64,000 bases of DNA from Teichococcus deserti (GTDB lineage Bacteria; Pseudomonadota; Alphaproteobacteria; Acetobacterales; Acetobacteraceae): contig NZ_MLCO01000019.1 in NCBI RefSeq assembly GCF_001982615.1, positions 1-64,000 of the forward strand, given 5' to 3'. Positions 19,563 to 27,934 of the stretch are shown here, in pieces. Under the pieces are notes generated by a model. The model was not told the origin of the DNA and made no database searches. It saw nothing but the letters and a program-made list of their open reading frames with translations. A program made the position numbers and the translations under genes. Every line of letters starts with the position of its first letter. Positions within the stretch are counted from its first letter, which is position 1.

Positions 19563-20513
19563 ATGCTGTCCAGGACGGCGGATTGCCTCTTCTGGCTGGG
19601 GCGCTATTCGGAGCGTGCCGGCAATGTGGCGCGCGGGCTCGCGGCCACGCTGCGCATGGCGCTGCTCGCCAACCCGCTGAGCGCGGCCGATGACGAATGG
19701 CGCGCCCTGCTGATCGCCACCGGCTGCGAGCCCGGCTTCCGCGAGCGCCATGCGGGGCTGACCCAGGATGCCGCGGTGCAGTGGCTGACGCTCGACTCCG
19801 GGAATCCGGGCGGCATCGCCGCCGGCATCGAGGCGGCGCGGCGCAACGCCCGCACCGTGCGCACCGCGCTGACCGTCGACATGTGGGAGGCGATCAACGA
19901 CACCTGGATCGAGTTCCGCCGGCTCGATTCCAGCGCCATCCGCGGCGACCGGCTGCCGGGCTTCCTCGACTGGGTGCGCTCGCGGACGCTGCTGTTCAAC
20001 GGCGCCGCGGCCGACACCATGCTGCGCAACGATGCCTGGCGCTTCTGCCACCTGGGCACCATCCTGGAGCGCGCCGACAACACCGCGCGCCTGCTCGACG
20101 TGCGCCACCCGGCCTTCGCCGCCGAGGCCGCCGAGGATGCCGCCAATTACGCGCAGTGGCAGGCGGTGCTGCGCTCGGTCTCAGCTTTGCGCGCCTTCCA
20201 GCATGTCTATCACGCGCGCCTGAGCCCGGCCCGCGTCGCCGAGCTGCTGCTGCTGCGGCCGGAGCTGCCGCGCTCGCTGCTGGCCTGCTACCGCCGGGTC
20301 GAGCAGACGCTGGACGCCATCGCCGAGGCCAATGGCGGCCAGCGCGGCGAATGCCACCGCCTGGCCGGGGCGCTGCATGGCCGGCTGCGCCAGGGTGATG
20401 TCGACGGCATCCTCGAGGCCGGGCTGCATGACTTCCTGACCGGCATCATCGACCAGAACATGCTGCTGGGCCAGGAGATCGGCCAGTTCTACCTGAACGG
20501 GCGGCAGCCGTGA
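19563..20513 (+). CDS. Alpha-E domain protein (DUF403)
   Basis: 316 residues, almost entirely helical. Family start LSRTADCLFWLGRYSERAGN is diagnostic, followed by WRFCHLGTILERADNTARLL and LYLNGRQP-type end. Function unknown; always found with permuted ATP-grasp proteins, often fused to or next to transglutaminase-like proteins. Here it is followed by the Anbu gene, overlapping by GTGA (20510-20513), so translation is coupled. Confidence 0.93.
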   Translation: MLSRTADCLFWLGRYSERAGNVARGLAATLRMALLANPLSAADDEWRALLIATGCEPGFRERHAGLTQDAAVQWLTLDSGNPGGIAAGIEAARRNARTVRTALTVDMWEAINDTWIEFRRLDSSAIRGDRLPGFLDWVRSRTLLFNGAAADTMLRNDAWRFCHLGTILERADNTARLLDVRHPAFAAEAAEDAANYAQWQAVLRSVSALRAFQHVYHARLSPARVAELLLLRPELPRSLLACYRRVEQTLDAIAEANGGQRGECHRLAGALHGRLRQGDVDGILEAGLHDFLTGIIDQNMLLGQEIGQFYLNGRQP

Positions 20514-21250
20514 CCTATTGCGTCGGGCTCTGGCTGGAGCGGGGGCTGGTCATGCTCTCCGACACCCGCACCAATGCCGGCGTCGACAACATCTCGACCT
20601 TTTCCAAGATGTACACGGCGATCGCGCCGGGTGAGCGGATGCTCTGCATGCTGGCCGCCGGCAACCTGGCCATCACCCAGGCGGTGTGGAACCGGCTGCA
20701 GGAAGGCCTGCTGCTGGAGGGCGACCGCCACACCCTGCTGACCGTGCCCAGCATGTTCCGCGCGGCGCAGCTGGTCGGCGCCGCCATCCGCGCCGTCTAC
20801 GAGATCGACGGGCCGATGCTGAAGGCCCAAGGGGTGGGCTTCGACGTCTCGGTGATGCTGGGCGGGCAGATCGCCGGCGGGCCGGTGCGGCTCTACCTGG
20901 TCTATGCCGCCGGCAATTTCATCGAGGCGACACCCGAGACCCCCTTCCTGCAGATCGGCGAGCACAAATACGGCAAGCCGATCCTCGACCGCGCCCTGCT
21001 GCACCAGACCAGCCTGGAGGATGGGGTGAAGCTGACCCTGGTCAGCATGGACAGCACGCTGCGCTCCAACCTGACCGTCGGCCTGCCGCTCGACCTGCTG
21101 GTCTACCAGGCCGGCACGCAGGAGATCCGGCTGCAGCGCCGCATCACCGAGGAAGATCCCTATTTCAAGGCGCTGCGCGACGACTGGTCGACCGCGCTGC
21201 GCGAATCCTACCGCCGGATGCCGGAGCCGGACTGGTTGCTCGGTTCTTAG
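20510..21250 (+). CDS. Anbu-type 20S proteasome-like peptidase
   Basis: 246 residues from GTG 20510. After Met removal the N-terminal residue would be Thr2 (TYCVGLWLERGLVMLSDTRT), the expected Ntn-hydrolase nucleophile. The NAGVDNISTFSKM segment is diagnostic for Anbu, the ancestral beta-subunit-like family related to HslV. Anbu assembles into open rings or helices in known members; substrates are unknown. In most genomes a transglutaminase-like gene completes this cluster, but none is present in the window. A stem-loop separates it from the convergent DUF1963 gene. Confidence 0.93.
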   Translation: MTYCVGLWLERGLVMLSDTRTNAGVDNISTFSKMYTAIAPGERMLCMLAAGNLAITQAVWNRLQEGLLLEGDRHTLLTVPSMFRAAQLVGAAIRAVYEIDGPMLKAQGVGFDVSVMLGGQIAGGPVRLYLVYAAGNFIEATPETPFLQIGEHKYGKPILDRALLHQTSLEDGVKLTLVSMDSTLRSNLTVGLPLDLLVYQAGTQEIRLQRRITEEDPYFKALRDDWSTALRESYRRMPEPDWLLGS

Positions 21251-21298
21251 AGCATGGTGGCTCGAGGTCGAATCCTCGAAAAGCGTGACAGACGCGAC

Positions 21299-21335
21299 GG
21301 AACAGGGTCCTGAAGCCGGCCGGCTTCGCCTGTTC
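21299..21335. terminator. Palindromic terminator-like stem between convergent genes
   Basis: Core palindrome GAAGCCGGCCGGCTTC at 21312-21327 nested in an outer stem AACAGG / CCTGTT (21301-21306, 21329-21334). It sits between the stops of the Anbu and DUF1963 genes and could stop transcription from either side. No T run. Confidence 0.45.
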
Positions 21336-21349
21336 GAAGCCAATGGGCT

Positions 21350-22369
21350 CTAGTCGCACTGATAGACGCCGCGGGCGGCGCCGAAGCGGCGGGCCAGCAG
21401 CGCCTCGCGCGGCAGCATCACATGGGTGGTGCCGTCGCCGCCGATCTCGGAATTGGGCAGGCGGGTGCCGCCGTAATACTCGCCGCCCCAGCTGAAGACA
21501 TGGCGGATGCGGTCGTCGCCCGGCGCGAAGCCGGGGGCGGCCTCGGGCAGCTCGGCCTCCGGATCGGACTGGATCGGGTCAGGCCAGCCGCCCAGCCGGT
21601 CGGCGAACCAGCCGACCTGGCCGTCGCCCGGGCCGGGCTCGCCCTGCAGCACCAGTTGCTGGCTCGGCTGGCGCAGCAACTGAAACAGACGTTCGTCGCG
21701 CCAGCCGCTGGCGGTCAGCCAGCGATGCGGCAGGGTCAGCGCGGCCTGGGGCTCCAGCAGCTCGGCCTGGTCCATCGACGCCCAGGGCATCGCCGGCTCC
21801 AGCGCGTCGGACAGGGCGATGATCTCGGCCGGCACCGCGCGGCGTTCCAGCGCGGCGATCGGCCCGTCATGCCAGATCAGCCGGGTCTCGTGGCCGGAGC
21901 CGTCGCCGGTCAGGTCCTCGAAGATGCTGAGCAGCCCGTGCCGCGGCAGGTCGGCATCGAAGCCCGGCAGCTCCGACAGCGCCTGCAGGTCCAGCTGGGC
22001 ACGGAAGGCCAACGGGAAGGGGCGGGAGAAGCTTTCGATCAGCAGGGCGTCATGGGCGGCGCGGCGCGGCTCCCGCGCCAGGCCGCGCGAATCGAGAAAG
22101 GCGTCCAGCCTCGCCCGCTGCCGCCGCACCGAGTCTTCCCAGGCTGCCGCGTCGGGCCGCGCCAGACGGCTCGGCCAGGGGCGGCCGGGCGGCCAGTCCG
22201 GCAGGCCGCCCATCTTGCTGGCGCCGACAGGCAGGTCGTCGTCGCGCCGCTGCCGGCGCAGGAAGAGCTGCGCCGGACGGGCGGTGGCGAGCAGCTGCCC
22301 GGCCATCGCTTCCAGCCCGGCCTCGGCGATGGCAGCGCGCAGCTGCGCCTCATCGCGGAAGGCGATCAT
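21350..22369 (-). CDS. DUF1963 (YwqG-like) protein
   Basis: 339 residues from ATG 22369, chosen because it overlaps the upstream stop as ATGA. DUF1963 features: GASKMGGLPDWPPGRPWP near residue 50, a central LDLQALSELPGF strand region and FSWGGEYYGGTRLPNSEIG near the end, where such proteins usually carry a WGDxG-type motif. Cytoplasmic; function unknown, and some relatives are immunity-type proteins. Coupled to the unknown gene before it. Confidence 0.8.
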   Translation of the reverse strand: MIAFRDEAQLRAAIAEAGLEAMAGQLLATARPAQLFLRRQRRDDDLPVGASKMGGLPDWPPGRPWPSRLARPDAAAWEDSVRRQRARLDAFLDSRGLAREPRRAAHDALLIESFSRPFPLAFRAQLDLQALSELPGFDADLPRHGLLSIFEDLTGDGSGHETRLIWHDGPIAALERRAVPAEIIALSDALEPAMPWASMDQAELLEPQAALTLPHRWLTASGWRDERLFQLLRQPSQQLVLQGEPGPGDGQVGWFADRLGGWPDPIQSDPEAELPEAAPGFAPGDDRIRHVFSWGGEYYGGTRLPNSEIGGDGTTHVMLPREALLARRFGAARGVYQCD

Positions 22370-22986
22370 GCCGGCAAGGCCAGGGCATGGAAGCGGTCCC
22401 ATTCGACCGCCGCCGTGCCGCGCATCGCCGCGGCCCGCAGCAGGATGTTCACCTCCCTTGCCGATTGCCGGTCGGGATGCGGATCGAAGCCCGGCGCGCC
22501 CAGCATGAAGCCGTGCAGCCAGAGAGGCGCGTTGCGGTAGGCGACATTCTCGCCGTCGGTGAAGGGCTGATCGCCCAGCGCACGGGACAGGGCGGCCACC
22601 GCCTCGATCCGCGGCGCCTCGAACAGCGCGACGCCGCCCAGATGGATCGGCGGCCCGTCGCAGGGCGCCATGATCTCGGCCAGCGCATCGTCCTGGAAGG
22701 TCAGCATCAGCCCGCAGCCGCGGTGCTCCTGGACCATGCCCTGCTGGACATGCGCGACCTCCGCCATGGCGGCCTTGGTGGCGGCGACGTCCTCGTCGGA
22801 GATCCAGGCGCCGAAGGGCTGCAGCAGCGCGGCGATGTCGCCCATGCCGGCGCCCAGGTCGTTCTCATAGGTGATCGGGCCGAGCTGCCCGGCCAGGGAG
22901 GCAACCTCGGCGCGGGTCATGCCGAACTGCAGCCGGCCGATGCCGGTGCGCGGCCGCACCTCCCAGCTGTCATCCATGCCTTGCAT
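22366..22986 (-). CDS. Unknown protein with N-terminal FGMTRAEV motif
   Basis: 206 residues; I do not recognise the family firmly. The start IGRLQFGMTRAEVASLAGQL resembles a short alpha-beta module seen in many uncharacterised bacterial proteins of about this size. No signal peptide or membrane segment. Acidic overall. A second Met at residue 4 may be the true start. The ATGA overlap with the DUF1963 gene shows joint translation and suggests a common role. Confidence 0.7.
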   Translation of the reverse strand: MQGMDDSWEVRPRTGIGRLQFGMTRAEVASLAGQLGPITYENDLGAGMGDIAALLQPFGAWISDEDVAATKAAMAEVAHVQQGMVQEHRGCGLMLTFQDDALAEIMAPCDGPPIHLGGVALFEAPRIEAVAALSRALGDQPFTDGENVAYRNAPLWLHGFMLGAPGFDPHPDRQSAREVNILLRAAAMRGTAAVEWDRFHALALPA

Positions 22987-23082
22987 CCTCTGCTACCGCT
23001 TCCATCATCCGGGACCGGCGCCGTGAAGCGCGAATGACAAGGGCTTGTGCAGCCGAAGCCCGCGCCCAGCTGTTACCAGGCC

Positions 23083-24150
23083 ATGGCCGCGCCGCACCCC
23101 GAGAGCTGGATCCGTGTCACCCCCCAGGGGCTCTATTGCGAGCCCGGGGATTTCTTCGTCGATCCCGCCCTGCCGGTGGCGCGGGCGGTGATCACCCATG
23201 GCCATTCCGACCATGCCCGTCCCGGCCATGACGCCGTGCTGGCGACGCCGGAGACGCTGGCCATCATGGCGGCGCGGCTGGGCGAGGGCGGCCCGCGCAG
23301 CCCGCAGCCGCTCGCCTATGGCCAGAGCGTCACGCAGAACGGGGTGCGCGTGACGCTGGTGCCGGCGGGGCATGTGCTGGGCTCGGCGCAGGTGGTGCTC
23401 GACTGGCAGGGCAGCCGTCTGGTCGTCTCCGGCGACTACAAGCGCGAGGCCGATCCGACCTGCGCCCCCTTCGAGCCGGTGTCCTGCGACGTCTTCGTCA
23501 CCGAGGCGACCTTCGCCCTGCCGGTGTTCCGCCACCCGCCGGCCAGCGGCGAGGTGCGGCGCCTGCTCGACAGTGTGTCCCTGTTCCCCGATCGCGCCCA
23601 TCTGGTCGGCTGCTACGCGCTGGGCAAGTGCCAGCGGCTCATCGCGCTGCTGCGCCAGGCCGGCTGGGACCGGCCGATCCACCTGCACGGCGCCCAGGCC
23701 AGCATGTGCGAGCTCTATGGCCGCTTCGGCATCGCGCTGGGCGAGCTGCGCCCGGTGCCGCGGCCGCAGAAGCGCGGCGAGACGGTGCTGCCGGGCGAGA
23801 TCGTCCTCGCCCCCCCCTCGGCCGAGGCCAGCCCCTGGATGCGGCGGCTGGCCGATCCGGTGACGGCGGTGGCCAGCGGCTGGATGCGGGTGCGGCAGCG
23901 CGCCAAGGCGCGCGGCGTCGAGCTGCCGCTGATCGTCAGCGACCATGCCGACTGGGACGACCTCCTCGCCACCATCGCCGAGGTGGGCGCGCCGGAGGTC
24001 TGGGTGACGCATGGGCGGGAGGAAGCGCTGATCCATGCGCTGGCCGGCCGTGGCGTGCGCGGCCGCGCGCTGCACCTGCTCGGCCGCGAGGAGGACGAGG
24101 ACGCCGCCCCCGAGCCCGAGCCCGAGCCGGCGGAAGGCGCCAGCGCATGA
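23083..24150 (+). CDS. Ligase-associated DNA damage response exonuclease
   Basis: 355 residues from ATG 23083 (an in-frame GTG lies at 23047). Metallo-beta-lactamase/beta-CASP nuclease: metal motif HGHSDHARPG near residue 37, AGHVLGSAQV, VSGDYKREADPTC, and a SDHADWDDL motif near 285. NCBI calls this family ligase-associated exonuclease because it is nearly always next to the ATP-dependent ligase, as here, where the genes overlap by ATGA. Expected role: trimming or opening DNA or RNA ends before ligation. The acidic tail (EEDEDAAPEPEPEPAEG) is probably disordered. Confidence 0.9.
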   Translation: MAAPHPESWIRVTPQGLYCEPGDFFVDPALPVARAVITHGHSDHARPGHDAVLATPETLAIMAARLGEGGPRSPQPLAYGQSVTQNGVRVTLVPAGHVLGSAQVVLDWQGSRLVVSGDYKREADPTCAPFEPVSCDVFVTEATFALPVFRHPPASGEVRRLLDSVSLFPDRAHLVGCYALGKCQRLIALLRQAGWDRPIHLHGAQASMCELYGRFGIALGELRPVPRPQKRGETVLPGEIVLAPPSAEASPWMRRLADPVTAVASGWMRVRQRAKARGVELPLIVSDHADWDDLLATIAEVGAPEVWVTHGREEALIHALAGRGVRGRALHLLGREEDEDAAPEPEPEPAEGASA

Positions 24151-25751
24151 GCCTGCCCGCCTTCGCCGAGCTGCTGGAGCGGCTGATCTTCACCCCCGGC
24201 CGCAACGCCAAGCTGGCTTTGCTGAAGCGCTGGTTCGCGACGCAGAAGGACACCGACCGCGGCATCGGCCTGGCCGCCATCGCCGGCGAGCTTTCGTTCA
24301 CCGCGGCGAAGCCGTCGATCGTGCGCGACCTGGTGCGCACCCGGGTCGACCCCGAGCTGCTGGCGATGAGCCACGACTATGTCGGCGACCTGGCCGAGAC
24401 GGTGGCGCTGATCTGGCCCGAGCCGCCGAACCGTCCCAACCGCCCGCCGCCCGACCTGTCGGAGGTGGTGGAAACCCTGGAACTCGCGCCCAAGGACCGG
24501 ATCCCGGGGCTGCTGGAGGACTGGCTGGACACGCTCGACCCCGGCGGGCGGATCGCACTGATCAAGCTGGTCACCGGTGGCCTTCGGGTCGGCGTCTCCG
24601 GCCGGCTGGCGCGGCAGGCGCTGGCCGATTGGTCCGGCCAGCCGGTCGAGGAGCTGGAGGAAATCTGGCACGGGGTGCCACCGCCCTATCTGCCGATGTT
24701 CGCCTGGCTGGAGGGCAGGGGCCCGCGTCCCGACCCGCGCGACGCGCCGGTCTTCCGCTCGCCGATGCTGGCGCAGCCGCTGGAGGCGTCCGATATCGCC
24801 GCCCTCGACCACCGCGACTTCCGCGCCGAGTGGAAATGGGACGGCATCCGGGTGCAGGCCTCGTCCGGCCCGGGCGGGCGGCGGCTGTGGTCGCGCACCG
24901 GCGAGGACATCTCGCAGTCCTTCCCCGAGATCCTCGAGGCGATGGAGTTCCACGCCGTGCTGGACGGCGAGCTGCTGGTGATGCGCGACGGCGAGGTCGC
25001 GCCCTTCGCCGAGCTGCAGCAGCGCCTCAACCGCAAGGTGGTCGGCCCGAAGATGCTGCGCGACTACCCGACGGGCCTGCGCGTCTACGACATCCTGTTC
25101 GAGCAGGGCGAGGACCTGCGCCCGCTGCCTTTCGACGCCCGCCGCGAGCGGCTGGAAGCCTGGTTCGCCGCGACCAGGCCGGCGCGCATGGACCTGTCGC
25201 CGCAGATCGCCTTCGTCTCGCTGGAGCAGCTGGAAGCCCTGCGCGAAGGGGCGCGTGCCGCCGGCATCGAGGGGCTGATGCTGAAGCGCGGCGACGCGCC
25301 CTATGTCGCCGGCCGGCCGAAGGGGCAGTGGTGGAAGTGGAAGCGGGCGCCGCTCTCGGTCGATGCCGTGCTGATGTATGCGCAGCGCGGCCATGGCAAG
25401 CGCAGCAGCACCTATTCCGACTATACCTTCGGGCTGTGGCGCGAGGACGATCAGGGCGGCCGCGAGCTGGTGCCGGTGGGCAAGGCCTATTCCGGCTATA
25501 CCGACCAGGAGCTGGTCTGGCTCGACCGCTGGATCCGCAACCACACCACCGGCCGATTCGGCCCGGTGCGCGAGGTGGAGAAGGCGCTGGTCCTCGAGAT
25601 CGTCTTCGATGCCGCGCAGCTGTCGGGGCGGCACAAATCCGGCGTCGCCATGCGCTTCCCCCGCATCGCCCGGCTGCGCGCCGACAAGCCGGCCGCCGAG
25701 GCCGACCGGCTGGAGACGCTGATGGCCATGGTGGAGAACCGCGCCGGCTGA
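24147..25751 (+). CDS. ATP-dependent DNA ligase (LigC/LigB-like, nuclease-associated)
   Basis: 534 residues from ATG 24147, overlapping the nuclease stop. N-terminal helical DNA-binding domain (residues 1-200), adenylation domain with nucleotidyl lysine K230 in EWKWDGIRVQ, then motifs LDGELLV, EGLMLKRGDAPY, and a C-terminal OB domain with WWKWKRAPLSVDAVLMYA and FGLWREDD. It seals nicks in a repair role distinct from replicative LigA. The helicase and phosphoesterase genes often found in the same cluster are not present here. Confidence 0.93.
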   Translation: MSLPAFAELLERLIFTPGRNAKLALLKRWFATQKDTDRGIGLAAIAGELSFTAAKPSIVRDLVRTRVDPELLAMSHDYVGDLAETVALIWPEPPNRPNRPPPDLSEVVETLELAPKDRIPGLLEDWLDTLDPGGRIALIKLVTGGLRVGVSGRLARQALADWSGQPVEELEEIWHGVPPPYLPMFAWLEGRGPRPDPRDAPVFRSPMLAQPLEASDIAALDHRDFRAEWKWDGIRVQASSGPGGRRLWSRTGEDISQSFPEILEAMEFHAVLDGELLVMRDGEVAPFAELQQRLNRKVVGPKMLRDYPTGLRVYDILFEQGEDLRPLPFDARRERLEAWFAATRPARMDLSPQIAFVSLEQLEALREGARAAGIEGLMLKRGDAPYVAGRPKGQWWKWKRAPLSVDAVLMYAQRGHGKRSSTYSDYTFGLWREDDQGGRELVPVGKAYSGYTDQELVWLDRWIRNHTTGRFGPVREVEKALVLEIVFDAAQLSGRHKSGVAMRFPRIARLRADKPAAEADRLETLMAMVENRAG

Positions 25752-25826
25752 ATTTTTGCCGCCAGCGGGAACTGGGCCGCCCGCGCCGCGTTGCCCCGCC
25801 AGGGTCAACCAGGGGAGTGGACCATC

Positions 25827-26000
25827 ATGCTGAAATGGGCGCTGATCTGCCTCGTCATCTCGATCGTCGCCGGCGCGCTGGGCTTCACCGGCGTCTCGGC
25901 GGTGGCCGGGCGAATCGCCAAGATCATCTTCGGCGTCTTCCTGCTGCTGTTCATCCTGGTGCTGGTGATGGCGCTGATGGCGGGCGAGCTGATCTTCTGA
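25827..26000 (+). CDS. DUF1328 small membrane protein (YtjA-like)
   Basis: 57 residues from ATG 25827 with AGGGGAG 9 nt upstream. Two hydrophobic helices with the DUF1328 pattern: MLKWALICLVISIVAGALGF then GRIAKIIFGVFLLLFILVLV. Inner-membrane peptide, frequently stress induced; no known function. Single gene between the ligase gene and the tRNA. Confidence 0.9.
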   Translation: MLKWALICLVISIVAGALGFTGVSAVAGRIAKIIFGVFLLLFILVLVMALMAGELIF

Positions 26001-26022
26001 CGCTTTTGCCGCGCGCTGCCTG

Positions 26023-26051
26023 TTGACGCCAGCGCGCGCGCGGCTTATTTC
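26023..26051 (+). promoter_or_regulatory. Candidate promoter for tRNA-His
   Basis: TTGACG (-35) at 26023-26028, a 17-nt spacer and TATTTC (-10) at 26046-26051, about 57 nt before the mature tRNA end. The -35 is near consensus, the -10 is poor. Confidence 0.4.
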
Positions 26052-26107
26052 CCGCGCCACCTCGAAGCCCGCTGGTCAGCCGGCGGGCCCGGGGGGAAGG
26101 TGGTTAT

Positions 26108-26184
26108 GGCGGCCTTAGCTCAGTTGGTAGAGCGCCACGTTGTGGTCGTGGATGTCACGGGTTCGAGCCCCGTAGGTCGCCCCA
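26108..26184 (+). tRNA. tRNA-His (GTG anticodon)
   Basis: Complete cloverleaf of 77 nt. The acceptor stem GCGGCCT/AGGTCGC has the extra G(-1) at 26108 opposite discriminator C, the identity mark of tRNA-His. D arm contains AGCTCAGTTGGTAGAGC, anticodon loop TTGTGGT gives GTG, T arm has GGTTCGAGCCC, and CCA is encoded at 26182-26184. Confidence 0.98.
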
Positions 26185-26215
26185 CTTCTTCCCCCGTCCA
26201 AGAGGTTCCCCGACA

Positions 26216-26980
26216 ATGCAATTATCCCTGGCCGGCCGGCACGCGCTGATCACCGGCGGTTCCAAGGGCCTTGGCCTTGCCATGGCGCGCGCCTTCATCG
26301 CGGCCGGCGCCCGCGTCGCCATCGTCGCGCGCGACCAGGCCACCCTGCAGAAAGCCGCCGCCGAGACCGGCGCCACCCCGGTCGCCGCCGACATCAGCAC
26401 CGCGGAAGGCTGCCAGGCCGCCTATGACGGCGCCGTCGCCGCCTTCGGCCAGCTCGACATCGTCGTCAACAATGCCGGCACCAGCCAGCGCGGCCGCTTC
26501 GCTGAGGTGAGCGACGCGCTGTGGCAGAACGACCTGGACCTGAAGCTGTTCGCCGCCATCCGCCTGACCCGCCTGGCCTGGGGGGGCATGGAGCAGCGCC
26601 GCTGGGGCCGGGTGATCAACGTCCTCAACATCGGCGCCAAGGCGCCCCCGGCCGAGGGGGCCCCCACCGCCGTCACCCGCGCCGCCGGCATGGCCCTGAC
26701 CAAGGTCCTGGCCAATGAAGGCGCGCCGCATGGCATCCTGGTCAACGCCCTGCTGGTTGGCATCATCGAGAGCGACCAGTGGGTCCGCCGCCACGCCGCC
26801 GACCCGCGTGGCCTGAGCTTCGACGAGTGGAAGGCCGAGCAGGGGCGCACGGTGCCGATGGGCCGCCTCGGCAGGCCCGAGGAATTCGCGGCGACGGCGC
26901 TGTTCCTGGCGAGCGACGCCGGGGGGTACATCACCGGCACCGCGCTGAACGTGGATGGCGGCAAGAGCCCGGTGGTCTGA
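26216..26980 (+). CDS. SDR-family oxidoreductase with altered active site
   Basis: 254 residues, Rossmann-fold SDR: TGGSKGLGLAMA near residue 13, NNAGTSQRG, GRVINVLN and a C-terminal NVDGGKSPVV. At the catalytic YxxxK position the sequence reads TAVTR, so Tyr and Lys are both replaced (Thr, Arg), as in the SDR at 5454. The cofactor site looks intact, so it may bind NAD(P) but use another chemistry. Starts 31 nt after the tRNA and is probably a single gene, followed by a hairpin at 27000. Confidence 0.85.
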   Translation: MQLSLAGRHALITGGSKGLGLAMARAFIAAGARVAIVARDQATLQKAAAETGATPVAADISTAEGCQAAYDGAVAAFGQLDIVVNNAGTSQRGRFAEVSDALWQNDLDLKLFAAIRLTRLAWGGMEQRRWGRVINVLNIGAKAPPAEGAPTAVTRAAGMALTKVLANEGAPHGILVNALLVGIIESDQWVRRHAADPRGLSFDEWKAEQGRTVPMGRLGRPEEFAATALFLASDAGGYITGTALNVDGGKSPVV

Positions 26981-26999
26981 CCGGGCATGTCCCGAAGCA

Positions 27000-27023
27000 G
27001 GAGGAAGAAGAAATTCTTCCTCC
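27000..27023 (+). terminator. Hairpin downstream of SDR gene
   Basis: Perfect 10-bp stem GGAGGAAGAA / TTCTTCCTCC with GAAA tetraloop, 19 nt after the SDR stop. No T tract follows. Its AAATTC centre and purine arm recall the dispersed hairpin repeat, but the ACCCCC and T-rich tail are missing. Confidence 0.5.
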
Positions 27024-27154
27024 GGCCGCAATCCGATGAATTTCATGGCGACGACGTCTGGTGGTCTATTCACCAGCCGGCGGATCATCGCGCTACCCCT
27101 CTGGTCTCGGTCATGGAATGATCGGTGATCAACAGGGGAGGCGGATGAAATCCG

Positions 27155-27889
27155 ATGAAGCTTCAGAGCGCGGTGGCGAGCTGGCCAGGTTTCTGTCCGA
27201 TCTGCCTGCGGGAGACCCGCTTCACCGCCCGGGACGCCTGGTTCCGCGATCATCTGTTCTGCGAAAGCTGCGATGGCGGGTCGATCCCGCGGGAGCGGGC
27301 GCTGATGCTGGCGATCCGCCAGCTGCTGCCGCATTACGCCCAGCTTGCCATCCATGAGAGCTCGCCGGCTTCGCGCGGCGTGTCGCGGCTGCTGGCCGCC
27401 GAGGCGCCCGGCTACGTGCCGACGCAATTCTTCCCGGGCCTGCCGCTGGGCAGCCTGCAGGATGGGGTGCGCTGCGAGGATCTGGAGGCGCAGACCTTCG
27501 CCGATGAAAGCTTTGACCTGGTGGTCACCCAGGATGTCATGGAGCATGTCTTCCATCCCGAGCGGGCGTACCAGGAGATCTACCGCACGCTGCGCCCGGG
27601 CGGCTGCCACATCCACACCACGCCGATCTACAAGTGGAACACCGAGACGGCGCAGCGGGCGCGGCTGGAGCCGGACGGCCGGGTCACGCATCTGGCCGAG
27701 CCGGAGTATCACGGCAATCCGATCAGCGGCGAGGGCTCGCTGGTGACCTTCCATTACGGCTACGACCTGCCCGAGCTGATCACGCGCTGGACGGGATTCG
27801 ACGTCGAGATCCGGCGCCACTGCGACCGCACGCATGGCATCGTGGCGGAGTTCACCGAGGTGATCGTCTGCAGCAAGCCCGCTTTCTGA
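27155..27889 (+). CDS. SAM-dependent methyltransferase with zinc-finger N-terminus
   Basis: 244 residues. An N-terminal CPIC...CESC pair (residues 14-40) probably binds zinc. The class I methyltransferase core follows: DLEAQTFADESFDLVVTQDV, MEHVFHPERAYQEIYRTLRP and GGCHIHTTP, which correspond to the post-motif II segments of Methyltransf_11 proteins. The usual glycine-rich SAM motif I is weak or absent before it (residues 65-105). Target unknown; sugar or lipid methyltransferases look alike. ATG 27155 is used; a competing ATG at 27145, nearer to AGGGGAGG, is in another frame. Confidence 0.8.
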   Translation: MKLQSAVASWPGFCPICLRETRFTARDAWFRDHLFCESCDGGSIPRERALMLAIRQLLPHYAQLAIHESSPASRGVSRLLAAEAPGYVPTQFFPGLPLGSLQDGVRCEDLEAQTFADESFDLVVTQDVMEHVFHPERAYQEIYRTLRPGGCHIHTTPIYKWNTETAQRARLEPDGRVTHLAEPEYHGNPISGEGSLVTFHYGYDLPELITRWTGFDVEIRRHCDRTHGIVAEFTEVIVCSKPAF

Positions 27890-27928
27890 CAGAAAAAAGA
27901 TGGGGTCCAGGGGAATTCCTTCCCCTGG
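27890..27928 (-). repeat. Dispersed hairpin repeat, single copy (minus orientation)
   Basis: Reads CAGAAAAAAGATGGGGTCC then hairpin CCAGGGGAA / TTCCCCTGG with loop TTCC. It starts directly after the methyltransferase stop and ends 6 nt before the convergent benE stop codon, filling the whole gap between the two genes. Confidence 0.8.
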
Positions 27929-27934
27929 CCTGGC

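Noticed and set aside
21260-21285. tRNA T-arm-like sequence CGAGGTCGAATCCTCG
   Set aside because: The loop has six, not seven bases, there is no acceptor or anticodon arm nearby and no CCA. It is a short palindrome only.
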